Below, piece after piece: positions 32,432 to 40,400 of a DNA stretch of 59,821 nucleotides. How positions within the stretch are numbered: the first letter of the stretch is position 1; each line of letters opens with the position of its first letter. The position numbers and the translations under genes were made by a program. The stretch is from Betaproteobacteria bacterium (GTDB lineage Bacteria > Pseudomonadota > Gammaproteobacteria > Burkholderiales > SG8-41): contig JAOTVX010000020.1 of NCBI GenBank assembly GCA_029863175.1, positions 1 through 59,821 on the forward strand, written 5' to 3'. The notes below the pieces were generated by a model. The model saw nothing but the letters and a program-made list of their open reading frames with translations, did not search any database and was not told where the DNA came from.

Positions 32432-33409
32432 ATGCAAAGACAATATGCAGTAGCGTTTGGTGCAGTGCTGACGGCGGCGTGTCTGATCGCGGCTCCCGCG
32501 CAGGCATTCACGCCGGATCGCACGATCGAGTTCATGGTTCACTCCGGTCCCGGAGCCGGGAACGACATCTTCGCGCGCGCCGTACAGGGATTGCTGGAGA
32601 AGACCAAGCTGGCCCCGCAATCGATCCAAGTCGTGAACAAGACTGGCGGCGGCGGCCTGGTGGCCATGTCGTACCTCAATGAGAAGAAGAGTGAGTCAAA
32701 TCTGCTGGCGGTGTTCACCAGCGTGTGGTTCGTCAATCCGCAAATCCGCAAGAAGGCGAAGGTAACGATGCAGGACCTGACCCCCATTGCACGCCTCATT
32801 CTCGAACCCTCGGTGATGACGGTGCGCGCGGACAAGCCCTGGAAGACGGCGAAGGACTTCTTCGACGCCGCCAAGGCGAACCCCGGCAAGCTGAAGCAGT
32901 CGGGCGGATCCCTCAGCGGACGCGATAACACGACGCGGCATCTGCTGATGAAGGCGTCCGGCGCCGAGTGGCAGTTCATCTCGATGAAATCGGGCGGTGA
33001 GCGCGTGGCGGCCCTGCTGGGCGGCCATGTGGACATGTACATCATGGAGCCGGCCGAGGCGATCGAGCAGATTCGTGCCGGGAAGGTGCGCGTGCTCGCG
33101 ACGCTGATGAAAAAGCGGATCCCGAGCTTGCCGAACGTTCCGACGATCACCGAGCAAGGGTATGACATCCCCGAAGTGCCGCAGGCCCGCGGTTTCGTCG
33201 GTCCTCCGGGAATGACCCCGGATGTGAAATCGTACTATGTGGGACTCTTCACGAAGCTGCATGCGAGTCCGGAGTGGAAGGGTTTCGTGAAGGAAAACCT
33301 GTACGAGGACGGCTTCCTGACCGGGCAAGAGCTCGACAAGTTTGTGAATGAATACACCCAGCAGATGCGTAGCATCCTGAAGGAAGCGGGCATCAAGCTG
33401 GTTCGCTGA
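32432..33409 (+). CDS. tctC: TctC/Bug-family periplasmic receptor (second TTT system)
   Basis: A 325-residue receptor. The signal peptide spans residues 1-25 (AFGAVLTAACLIAAPAQA), then FTPDRTIEFMVHSGPGAGNDIFARAV, the Bug ligand loop. VVNKTGGGGLVAMSYL, FTSVWFVNPQI and FISMKSGGERVAALLGGHVDM follow. AGGAGG lies before ATG 32432. The order here is B-A-C, and a MmgE/PrpD gene follows after 16 bp, which ties the ligand to polycarboxylate chemistry. Confidence 0.93.
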   Translation: MQRQYAVAFGAVLTAACLIAAPAQAFTPDRTIEFMVHSGPGAGNDIFARAVQGLLEKTKLAPQSIQVVNKTGGGGLVAMSYLNEKKSESNLLAVFTSVWFVNPQIRKKAKVTMQDLTPIARLILEPSVMTVRADKPWKTAKDFFDAAKANPGKLKQSGGSLSGRDNTTRHLLMKASGAEWQFISMKSGGERVAALLGGHVDMYIMEPAEAIEQIRAGKVRVLATLMKKRIPSLPNVPTITEQGYDIPEVPQARGFVGPPGMTPDVKSYYVGLFTKLHASPEWKGFVKENLYEDGFLTGQELDKFVNEYTQQMRSILKEAGIKLVR

Positions 33410-33425
33410 TCAAGCGGTCGTTTCC

Positions 33426-34799
33426 ATGAACGCGCCTTCGGCCGGCACATCCGTCGCGGAGTCGCTGGCCGAGCGCGTTTTCGCGCTGCGGGGGGAGGCC
33501 ATCCCGGCCTCCGTCCGACGGCGCACCGAAGAGCTTCTCATTGATGTCGTCGGCCTGTGCGTCGCCGCGCGGCGCACAGACTACGTACGCGCGGTCGTCG
33601 CGGCCGTCGACGCCGGCGGGCCGTGCACCGCCATCGGTCACGCGGGTGGATTTCCGGCCGAAGCGGCCGCGCTGATCAACGGCACGGCCGCGCACGGGGA
33701 GGATTTCGACGACACCTTCGAAGGCGGGCCGGTGCATTCGAGCGCGGTGGTGATCCCCGCGGCGCTGGCCGCGGCTGAGCGCTTCCAGCGCCAAGGCCGT
33801 GACGCGCTGCCTGGGATCGTTGCCGGAATGGAGGTGCTGTGCCGGCTGTCGATGGTGATTCCGAAGGCGATCCACAAGGCAGGATTTCATCCGACGAGCG
33901 TGCTAGGCGTGATGGGCGCCGCGCTTGCTGCTGCACGCACGCTGGGGCTTGACCGGCGTCAGTCTGTGAACGCGCTCGGCATCGCCGGCAGCCTCGCGAG
34001 CGGCATCATCGAGTATCTTGCTGAGGGCGCCTGGACCAAGCGCATGCATCCGGGCTGGGCGGCGCAGGCGGGGGTGCAGGCGGCACGGCTTGCCGCCCAG
34101 GGCTTTCTCGGTCCCCGCACCGTGTTCGAGGGAACGCACGGGCTGTTCTACGCTTTCGCGCGCTCGCTCGAAGGCAACTACGGGGTGCTGACGGAGGGGT
34201 TTGGCGAGAAATGGTTCATCGACTCGATTACCTTCAAGCCGTACGCGACGGGCACGATGAACCAGCCCTATATCGACTGCGCGCTGCGCCTGGGTGCACG
34301 CGGTGTCAGCCCCGAGGACGTGAACGAGGTTCTCTGCGAAACGGCGGAGGGCTACGTTCATCGTCTGTGGGAACCGCTTGCCTCGAAGCACCGGCCGACG
34401 AATGCCTACGCCGCAAAGTTCAGTACGCCTTTCAATGTCGCGGTGGCTTTCGTCACCGGGGGCGCCGGGTTGTCCGCCTTCACCGAGGAGACCGCGAAGG
34501 ACCCGCGCATTCTCGCGCTGGCATCGAAGGTGCGCTACGTGGTGGACCCGAACAATCCCTACCCCAAGGCCTTTACCGGGCACGTCCGCATGACGTTGAA
34601 CGACGGGCGGGTCGTCGAGGAGCGCCAGGGGCATATCCGAGGCGGGGCGCAGGAACCGCTCTCGCGCGCCGAAATCGAGGCCAAATTTCTCGGTAATTGC
34701 GAGTACGGCGGCTGGGCGAAAGGCCGGGCACGGCGGTTCCTCGATTCGGTTCCGGCGTTCTTCGACGGCTCGCTGGATTTGGCGCCGTTGCGCGGTTAG
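33426..34799 (+). CDS. MmgE/PrpD family protein (second copy)
   Basis: A 457-residue MmgE/PrpD protein. ELLIDVVGLCVAARR, ALINGTAAHGEDFDDTFEGGPVHSSAVVIPAALAAAE (the His-Glu-Asp-Asp and PVHS elements), GMEVLCRLSMVIP, AGSLASGIIEYLAEGAWTKRMHPGWAAQAG and the FKPYATGTMNQPYIDCAL segment are typical. The last part has EERQGHIRGGAQEPLSRAEIEAKF. Reactions in the family are dehydration, epimerisation or decarboxylation of substituted tricarboxylates. Co-transcribed with tctBAC, so it probably acts on the imported ligand. Confidence 0.92.
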   Translation: MNAPSAGTSVAESLAERVFALRGEAIPASVRRRTEELLIDVVGLCVAARRTDYVRAVVAAVDAGGPCTAIGHAGGFPAEAAALINGTAAHGEDFDDTFEGGPVHSSAVVIPAALAAAERFQRQGRDALPGIVAGMEVLCRLSMVIPKAIHKAGFHPTSVLGVMGAALAAARTLGLDRRQSVNALGIAGSLASGIIEYLAEGAWTKRMHPGWAAQAGVQAARLAAQGFLGPRTVFEGTHGLFYAFARSLEGNYGVLTEGFGEKWFIDSITFKPYATGTMNQPYIDCALRLGARGVSPEDVNEVLCETAEGYVHRLWEPLASKHRPTNAYAAKFSTPFNVAVAFVTGGAGLSAFTEETAKDPRILALASKVRYVVDPNNPYPKAFTGHVRMTLNDGRVVEERQGHIRGGAQEPLSRAEIEAKFLGNCEYGGWAKGRARRFLDSVPAFFDGSLDLAPLRG

Positions 34800-34860
34800 A
34801 AGATCAACCGTCAAGGAAAACTTGATTCACGACCCACGAATCACGATTCACGGAAGTTAG

Positions 34861-35052
34861 TGAACCGCCAAGCCGCCGAGGAAAAGAAAAGCTTAGACAC
34901 CAAGGACACTAAGGACGCAAAGGTTTACTAATATGAGTTATAACGCAAGGCAAGCGCCGTGCCCTCGTTCTAATTAATTTTAATTATCCTTCGTGACCTT
35001 CGTGACCTTCGTGTCCTTTGTGTCAAAGCTTTCTTACCGTTTGGCGGTGTAG
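34861..35052. repeat. AAGGACACA/TGTGTCCTT cassette B2 (reverse copy of B1)
   Basis: GTGAACCGCCAAGCCGCCGAGG, AAAGCTTAGACACC, AAGGACACTAAGGACGCAAAGG, a centre with GGTTTACTAATATGAG and CTAATTAATTTTAATTATCC, then TTCGTGACCTTCGTGTCCTTTG. The centre and both flanks match the reverse complement of B1 (12683-12922). It lies after the MmgE/PrpD stop codon. Confidence 0.9.
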
Positions 35053-35142
35053 AAACGAATTACGTTTCACGGCATTTCGGTCACGGGTCACCAGTCACTG
35101 CACCTTGGGCCGCAGAAATATGCGGATGGGGAGGCTACTCGG

Positions 35143-35338
35143 TCAGCATCGATTCGCTGGCGCCGCGCTGGCGGCGGCCGGCAAGGTAGCCCTGACGAGC
35201 TCGCCGACGTCGGACAGGTCGTGGCATCGCGAGCACAATCCAAGGAGGCGTTCGGCGCCCGGCGTGCCGAGCACGCGCGCCGCGCAGTCCATGAACTTTT
35301 CGGTGTCATGACGAACCGTGCAGCGTGTCAGTGATCAT
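35143..35338 (-). pseudogene. Possible broken small gene with a CxxCH motif
   Basis: ATG 35338 has GAGGAG six bases upstream but its frame stops after ten codons (TGA 35308-35306). An overlapping frame runs from about 35329 to a TGA at 35143, with an ATG at 35292 that gives 49 residues: MDCAARVLGTPGAERLLGLC, then SRCHDLSDVGELVRATLPAA. It contains one CSRCH. A single frameshift would join the two. I do not know the family. The rest of 35053-35466 shows nothing. Confidence 0.25.
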
Positions 35339-35466
35339 TCGCGCTCCTCTTCGGGCCCCGTCTGTGCGGTTTCTGATGCCAGGCCTGCGGCAGGCGCAGT
35401 TTTTTCGCGAGGGTAACATTGCGCGTAAGAGTCTACCTCGGGACATCCGCCGCCGATCATAACGGG

Positions 35467-36219
35467 CTATTGCGCCGTCAAGCCTCCGTCCAGCACCAGT
35501 GCCTGTCCGGTGATGTAGCCCGCCTCTGGACTTGCGAGGTAGCAGACCGCGGCGGCGATTTCGTCGCTCGTCGCAAATCGTCGCAATGGAATGCGGCTCA
35601 ATGCCATGTCGCGGTAACCGGGCTCGGCCAGCGAACCCGCCCGGGATGCCGTGTCCACGCGGCCTGGAACGATGGCATTTACCCGGATTCCATGGCCCGC
35701 CCACTCGACGGCCAGCACGCGCGCCATATGAATCACCGCTGCCTTGGCGATGGAATAGGCCGCCCGCTCGGGCAGACTAACCAGGCCGTGCGTTGACGCG
35801 ATGTTGATGATGCAGCCGGGGCGCCGGGCTGCCAGGAGGTGCCGGCCCATCTCCTGGCTCATGAAGAACGTGCCGGTGACGTTGGTGTTCATGACGCAGT
35901 CCCATTCCTCCGCGGTGATGTCCACCGCCGGCTTCTTCAGAGGGATTCCCGCATTGTTGACGAGCACATCGACCTGTCCGAAGGCGCCGATGGCTTCGCC
36001 CATTGCCTTGGCGATGCTCGGGTGTGAGCACACATCGAGCTCCAGCGGGACCGACCGAGCGCCAGTGGCTGCGAGTTGGGACAGGACATCCGACAACTTC
36101 TCCGGGTGCGTCGAGGAAACGGCAACATCGAAGCCGTTTTGCGCAAGCCCGACCGCGATCGCAGCGCCGATTCCCTGCGAGGCTCCTGTCACCAATGCCG
36201 TCGGTCTTTGGGTGCTCAT
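35467..36219 (-). CDS. SDR-family oxidoreductase (3-oxoacyl-ACP reductase-like)
   Basis: A 250-residue classical SDR with all motifs: TGASQGIG (residues 11-18), NNAG, catalytic Ser in IASTHGL, the YSIAK motif (Tyr and Lys) and PGRVDT, ending in VLDGG. The best matches are FabG-like and glucose-1-dehydrogenase-like enzymes with a 2- or 3-hydroxyl substrate. It lies beside the two DapA-like genes on the same strand, upstream of neither with clear coupling, so the substrate remains unknown. Confidence 0.92.
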   Translation of the reverse strand: MSTQRPTALVTGASQGIGAAIAVGLAQNGFDVAVSSTHPEKLSDVLSQLAATGARSVPLELDVCSHPSIAKAMGEAIGAFGQVDVLVNNAGIPLKKPAVDITAEEWDCVMNTNVTGTFFMSQEMGRHLLAARRPGCIINIASTHGLVSLPERAAYSIAKAAVIHMARVLAVEWAGHGIRVNAIVPGRVDTASRAGSLAEPGYRDMALSRIPLRRFATSDEIAAAVCYLASPEAGYITGQALVLDGGLTAQ

Positions 36220-36307
36220 CTATGTTCGATGAAGCGCGAGCGACACAACGTGACCGGTGACGCGCGCGCGATAATGCGTGACGACTGATGATGGACGATC
36301 TCTAAAC

Positions 36308-36351
36308 CGCATCACCCATCACCCATCACCCATCACCCGTCACCCGTGTCA
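36308..36351. repeat. One-sided CATCACC array (A9) abutting a stop codon
   Basis: Five CATCACCC/CGTCACCC words in a row end in GTGTCA, whose TCA is the reverse-strand stop codon of the DapA-like gene at 36349. Confidence 0.8.
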
Positions 36352-37263
36352 CCAGCCGCGAGGCTCCGTACGCAGCGAGTTCAGGGCAGCAAGCTGATCG
36401 GAAAAACCGACCCGCTCGGCCTCACCCAACGGCATCAGGGGATAGCGGGGCTCGCCGCAGTCGCGGCCCATGGCACGCGATGCCGCCTTCAGCGCCGCGA
36501 CGCCGCCTTTCTTGAGGAGCTGGCGCAGCGCGGCGAGCTCTTCCTGGGGCTTGCGCGCGGCAGAGTAATCTTCCTTGTGGCAGGCGTCGTAGGCCCGGCG
36601 CACGAGGGCGGGCGCAATGCTCGCCAGCGGGGAGAAGGCCCCGGTTGTACCGATCGCTTTTGCAGAAATCATGTACTCGGTACCGCTGAGCAGCTGCCAG
36701 GCCGGGCGCACGCGCCGCGCGAAGTCGACGACGTCGATCATGAACTGCCAGTCGAGGCTTGCGTCCACGATCCCAGAAAAGTTGTCCAGCCTGTCTATGA
36801 GCTTCAGCGACAGGTCGGTTGTCATTTTCGTGCCCCCCATCTCGTCGGGCGCGTTGTAAATGAAAAACGGAATGCGCACGGCCGCGCCGATCTGGGCGAA
36901 GTGCTCCAGGAGCATCGTGGGCGGTGGCGTCCAATAATAAGGCGCGGTGGTGATCACGGCGGCGGCGCCCGCTTCCTGCGCGTGCTGCGCACGCCCCGCG
37001 GCGATGGTCGTCCCTGAATCACTCACGTGGGCAATGACCGGAACGCGCCCGTTCACCTTTCTGATCGCGAACTCAAGCAACTGCCGTCGCTCCGCGTCCG
37101 TGAGGCTGACGGACTCGCCGGCGTGCATAGGAAGCGCCAGCGCATCGGCGCCGTTACGCAGGTGGAACTCGATGATCTTCTCGTAGAGTGCGTAATCGAT
37201 GCGATGCTCACGCGTGAACGGCGTGACAGGCGTGTGCACCAAACCTGGCTGGAACGTTGACAT
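36349..37263 (-). CDS. DapA-family aldolase-like protein lacking the Schiff-base Lys
   Basis: A 304-residue TIM-barrel protein of the dihydrodipicolinate synthase/N-acetylneuraminate lyase family. HAGESVSLTDAER stands where TTGE is usual, FIYNAP holds the conserved Tyr, and GTEYMISAKAIGTTGAFSPLA is the last active-site segment. The key Lys, normally in GIKD or GMKE, is Val: NFSGIVDASLDW. The paralogue 220 bp away has the Lys, so this is a real substitution. The protein may be non-catalytic or use another mechanism. ATG 37263. Confidence 0.88.
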   Translation of the reverse strand: MSTFQPGLVHTPVTPFTREHRIDYALYEKIIEFHLRNGADALALPMHAGESVSLTDAERRQLLEFAIRKVNGRVPVIAHVSDSGTTIAAGRAQHAQEAGAAAVITTAPYYWTPPPTMLLEHFAQIGAAVRIPFFIYNAPDEMGGTKMTTDLSLKLIDRLDNFSGIVDASLDWQFMIDVVDFARRVRPAWQLLSGTEYMISAKAIGTTGAFSPLASIAPALVRRAYDACHKEDYSAARKPQEELAALRQLLKKGGVAALKAASRAMGRDCGEPRYPLMPLGEAERVGFSDQLAALNSLRTEPRGW

Positions 37264-37308
37264 TGCTTCGGGACCTGTCTCTATTGGGGAACTGCCTTGT
37301 CTAGGAAA

Positions 37309-37460
37309 AATGGTGATGAATAGTGGTGATGAATAGTGGTGATGAATAGTGGTGATGAATAGTGGTGATGATTACTGGTGATGCAAAATCGATCAACGCG
37401 AAGCGTCGCCCATCACCAGTACTCATCACCAGTTTCCATCACCATTTCCTCATCACCATA
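37309..37460. repeat. TGGTGATGA/TCATCACCA palindromic cassette, copy A5 (longest)
   Basis: Six GTGGTGATGAATA-type words (12-bp period, four nearly identical), a centre of about 30 bp with GATCAACGCGAAGCG, then four CATCACCA words. It lies between the stop of the second DapA-like gene and the start of the first. Confidence 0.9.
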
Positions 37461-37481
37461 TCCCATGAGCCCGTCTTGTCA

Positions 37482-38396
37482 TCACCACCCATGCGGTTCG
37501 GTGTCCAGTATCCTCATTTCCTCGAGCTGGGTGCGGATATATTGCTGCCGCTCCTTGGTCGCGGTTGGCAACGGCGCCCGCGTGGGGCCCACCGGGCGTC
37601 CCATCATCACCATCCCGCCCTTGAGCGAAGAGGGATACTGGTCGCGGAATAGCTGCCAGAGCCGCGAGAGCTTGTATTGCAGCTCGCGCGCCTTGTCCCA
37701 GTCCTTGGCAACGCAGGCATCGAATGCCTGGTTGCACAGATTGGGAGCGATGGCGCCGGCTGACGAATAGGAGCCAACGCCGCCGAGCGGCACGGAAGGC
37801 AGCAGGTACTCGACGCCGGTGACCAGCGCGAAATCGGGACGCAGCGGGAGCGCCGCTCGGGCGAGATCGATGAACTTCTCGCTGTTAAAGCTCGCTTCCT
37901 TCATTCCAATCAGATTCGGCAGCCGCTTGATGAGCCGAGCGAGCAGTTCGCCGTCGAATTCGATACCCGACAGGTAGCTCGGGGAGTTGTAAGCGATGAG
38001 CGGCAGATCGACGGCGGTGCCGAGCCGGACGAAATGTTCGTAGATCGCCTCCTTCGACGGGTTCCAGAAGTAGGGCGTGATGGCGATGATGGCGTCAGCC
38101 CCGATTTTCTCTGCATGACGGGCGAGGTCGAGCGAATCCTCGACCGAGAGGGCGCTCACATGGACTGACACCCCAACCCGCCCCGCGACGGTCTTGACCG
38201 CCACCTCGGCGAAGCGCTTGCGCTCCTCGATCGTGAGGTTGAGCGACTCGCCCTTGTGATGCGGCCAGGAAATCGCGGTGCCGCTGGTGCGCACGTGAAA
38301 ATCCAGCAGCCGCTCGAAGGCAGGCAAGTCCGGGCTGAAGTCTTCCTTGAGGGGCGTGACTGGGCTCTGCATCACGCCGCCGAGTTTGATTGCCAT
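37482..38396 (-). CDS. DapA-family aldolase/lyase
   Basis: A 304-residue dihydrodipicolinate synthase/NAL-family enzyme with a full active site: HHKGESLNLTIEER, AITPYFWNPSKE, IAYNSPSYLSG (Tyr) and the Schiff-base Lys in NLIGMKEASFN, then VTGVEYLLPSVPLGGVGSYSS. These enzymes make or break a C-C bond next to a 2-oxo acid (pyruvate). It is co-directional with and upstream of the Lys-less paralogue, and the two share length and many residues, so they come from a duplication. Substrate unknown. Confidence 0.9.
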   Translation of the reverse strand: MAIKLGGVMQSPVTPLKEDFSPDLPAFERLLDFHVRTSGTAISWPHHKGESLNLTIEERKRFAEVAVKTVAGRVGVSVHVSALSVEDSLDLARHAEKIGADAIIAITPYFWNPSKEAIYEHFVRLGTAVDLPLIAYNSPSYLSGIEFDGELLARLIKRLPNLIGMKEASFNSEKFIDLARAALPLRPDFALVTGVEYLLPSVPLGGVGSYSSAGAIAPNLCNQAFDACVAKDWDKARELQYKLSRLWQLFRDQYPSSLKGGMVMMGRPVGPTRAPLPTATKERQQYIRTQLEEMRILDTEPHGW

Positions 38397-38469
38397 GATG
38401 ACGCGCTCCCCTCATGTGTTAACACCGCTGACTCGTGCCCGCGCTCGATCCATCTTGTGGACTGATCTG

Positions 38470-38498
38470 TGGCAAAAACGCACGTCTGAGCCTAGAAT
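38470..38498 (+). promoter_or_regulatory. Candidate promoter for the GST gene at 38580
   Basis: TGGCAA (38470-38475), 17-bp spacer, TAGAAT (38493-38498) in the gap with the divergent DapA-like gene. The -35 is weak. Confidence 0.4.
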
Positions 38499-38579
38499 CA
38501 GCCCGAACTTTACCATTTACGATCGACTCCATATAGCCCTTCGGCTCGATGGGGCTCATCGTTTTGCGCGGAGGTGTAA

Positions 38580-39170
38580 ATGAAGCTTTACCTATTCCAG
38601 GCCTCGGGTAACGCCTACAAGGTTCGCATTCTCCTGGGTCTGCTGAATGTCCCGTATGAGCGCGTAGTGCTCGACAATCAGAAACAGGAGCACAAGCAGC
38701 CCGCGTATCTCAAGGTCAATCCGCGCGGGGAGGTCCCGGCCATCGACGACGACGGTACGGTGATCTGGGATTCGGCGGCGTGTCTTGCCTACGTGGCGCG
38801 CAAGTACGGCGGCGAGAAGTGGCTCCCGACGGACCCGGCCGGAATGGCGGCGGTCATGCAGTGGATCGCGCTGGCAGCGACCGAAATCCAGTGTGGCCTT
38901 CAGTACGGGCGCCGCACGATCGTCCAGGGGCGTGAGACGCTCGGGCCGCTCGACAAAGCGCAGGAGTTTGGCCGAAGGGCGCTTGCTGCGATGGAGGGTC
39001 AGCTCAAGAACAACCAGTGGCTTGCGCTTGACCGGCCGACGATCGCCGACGTCGCCTGTTTTCCCTATGTTAAGACGGCTCCCGAAGCCAAGGTTCCGCT
39101 CGACCCGTACCCTTCGGTAGTCGCATGGCTTGAGCGCTGCAAAGCACTGCCGGGCTGGCCGCCGCAGTAG
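38580..39170 (+). CDS. Glutathione S-transferase family protein
   Basis: A 196-residue GST. MKLYLFQASGNAYKVRILLGLLNVPYERV is the thioredoxin-fold start, with Ser9 near the expected active residue. NPRGEVPAIDDDGTVIWDSAACLAYVARKYG has the cis-Pro and the glutathione-binding Asp-Ser. The helical domain has LDRPTIADVACFPYV, the N-capping box. A GGAGG lies before ATG 38580. It differs from the GST at 10 kb. Role unknown. Confidence 0.92.
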   Translation: MKLYLFQASGNAYKVRILLGLLNVPYERVVLDNQKQEHKQPAYLKVNPRGEVPAIDDDGTVIWDSAACLAYVARKYGGEKWLPTDPAGMAAVMQWIALAATEIQCGLQYGRRTIVQGRETLGPLDKAQEFGRRALAAMEGQLKNNQWLALDRPTIADVACFPYVKTAPEAKVPLDPYPSVVAWLERCKALPGWPPQ

Positions 39171-39214
39171 GCGTTTACCAAGAGCCGCGACCGGTGACCC
39201 GTGACCGGTGACTA

Positions 39215-39334
39215 GGAAATAGTGATGAATACCGGTGATGAGAGATGGTGATGCTTAGTGGTGATATGCTAAGTTGTAGGCGTTATTCATCACCATTTCG
39301 CATCACCCATTTCCATCACCATTAATCATCACTT
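39215..39334. repeat. TGGTGATGA/TCATCACCA palindromic cassette, copy A6
   Basis: Four GTGATG words, a centre with TGCTAAGTTGTAGGCG, then four CATCACC words. The preceding 39180-39210 carries GTGACCCGTGACCGGTGAC, a related word. It sits between the GST stop and the HNH gene. Confidence 0.85.
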
Positions 39335-39473
39335 CTTTCGTATCGTTGGCTTTCATCGGCGGCTACATCCCGGGTTCTTGAGATAGCTTTCAGTAACTCG
39401 TGAGAGTTCAGGTCGAGTTGCGTATACTTTTTAGATTCCGGGGCGATCATCATTTCGGTTTCCCCGATCGGAC

Positions 39474-39875
39474 ATGGCGGCAGGAAAATCCGGACCCGAT
39501 AACACGAAGCTCGATCGCATCGTCGTGGAAGCACGACGCAATCGCGAGGCGCGTGAGAAGGGCTACCGTGAGCAGGCGCTCAAACTCTATCCCTGGGTTT
39601 GTGGCCGCTGCGCGCGGGAATTCACGCGGGCGAATCTTCAGCTGCTCGAGGTCCATCACCGGGACGGCAACCACGACAACAATCCGCCCGACGGCAGCAA
39701 CTGGGAGCTCCTCTGCACCTACTGCCACGAAGCGGAGCATCGGAAGTACCTTGACGGCACCGGGCGCGACGCTGATCAAGCCGGCGGCGGGAAACAATCC
39801 CATGCAACGCAGCGGCCGTTCGAGGGCCTCGGGGATCTGCTGAAGCAAAAGCGCGAGAAACCCGGTGATTCGTGA
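39474..39875 (+). CDS. YajD-like HNH nuclease
   Basis: A 133-residue HNH protein of the YajD type. RNREAREKGYREQALKLYPWVCGRCAREF carries the first CxxC, LEVHHRDGNHDNNPPDGSNWELLC has the catalytic His and the central Asn, and TYCHEAEHRKY has the last Cys and metal His. The two CxxC pairs bind zinc. No signal peptide. YajD-type nucleases have no firmly known role; restriction or repair is possible. It stands alone, preceded by a repeat. Confidence 0.9.
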   Translation: MAAGKSGPDNTKLDRIVVEARRNREAREKGYREQALKLYPWVCGRCAREFTRANLQLLEVHHRDGNHDNNPPDGSNWELLCTYCHEAEHRKYLDGTGRDADQAGGGKQSHATQRPFEGLGDLLKQKREKPGDS

Positions 39876-39961
39876 GTAGATGATTCTTGTGGTGCAGCGG
39901 TTGTTGTTTTTCGATTCACCATTCATCAATTCGCGGGTTCTAGTCAACGAAGGAGGACACC

Positions 39962-40252
39962 ATGGCAACGTTTATCAGCCTTTTGAACTTTACCGATCAG
40001 GGAATCCGTGACGTCAAGGAATCACCCAGGCGCTATGAAGCATTTCGGTTCATGGCTGAAAAGCTGGGCGTGACAGTCGAGAGCGTCCACTACACAGTAG
40101 GGCATTACGACCTCGTGGTGATCTTGGAAGGCTCAGACGAAGCCGTTACGGCCGCATTGCTCAAGGCGGGTTCGCTCGGTAACGTTCGAACAGAGACGTT
40201 GCGGGGCTTTTCCACCGAGGAGATGAAGAAAATCGTCGGTACCATGCCGTAA
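39962..40252 (+). CDS. GYD domain protein
   Basis: A 96-residue protein that is a whole GYD domain: MATFISLLNFTDQGIRDVKESPRRYEAFRFMAEKLGVTVESVHYTVGHYDLVVILEGSDE, with the GxYD motif as GHYD. The end RTETLRGFSTEEMKKIV is typical. It has the ferredoxin-like alpha/beta fold and no known reaction. AGGAGG lies before ATG 39962. It lies between the HNH nuclease and the acyl-CoA ligase. Confidence 0.92.
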   Translation: MATFISLLNFTDQGIRDVKESPRRYEAFRFMAEKLGVTVESVHYTVGHYDLVVILEGSDEAVTAALLKAGSLGNVRTETLRGFSTEEMKKIVGTMP

Positions 40253-40318
40253 CGCCTTAAGAAGCGGAGCCCAAGCTCACAGACTCGAAAAGGCAGAAGG
40301 CAGAAGGCCTTTTGAGTT

Positions 40319-40378
40319 GTATCCGCGTCTATCTGCGACTAATTCGGTTTTTTGGCGAGCTTGGCGTCCTGGCGGTTA
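40319..40378. repeat. GCGTCTATCTGCG word and GGCGAGCTTGGCGTCCTGGCGG word
   Basis: TATCCGCGTCTATCTGCGACTAATTC followed by the TTGGCGAGCTTGGCGTCC word. One-sided; the matching opposite arm is not visible. Confidence 0.5.
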
Positions 40379-40400
40379 GTGTGAACTCGTGCAAAACACG

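Noticed and set aside
30954..32432. A 492-codon plus-strand frame inside tctA
   Set aside because: Arg-rich frame-shifted copy of the tctA sequence, not hydrophobic and with no family features.
7686..39334. The TGGTGATGA arrays as CRISPR
   Set aside because: Words are 7-10 bp with 3-5 bp linkers and appear in both orientations. No 25-35 bp repeats with spacers of constant length and no cas genes.
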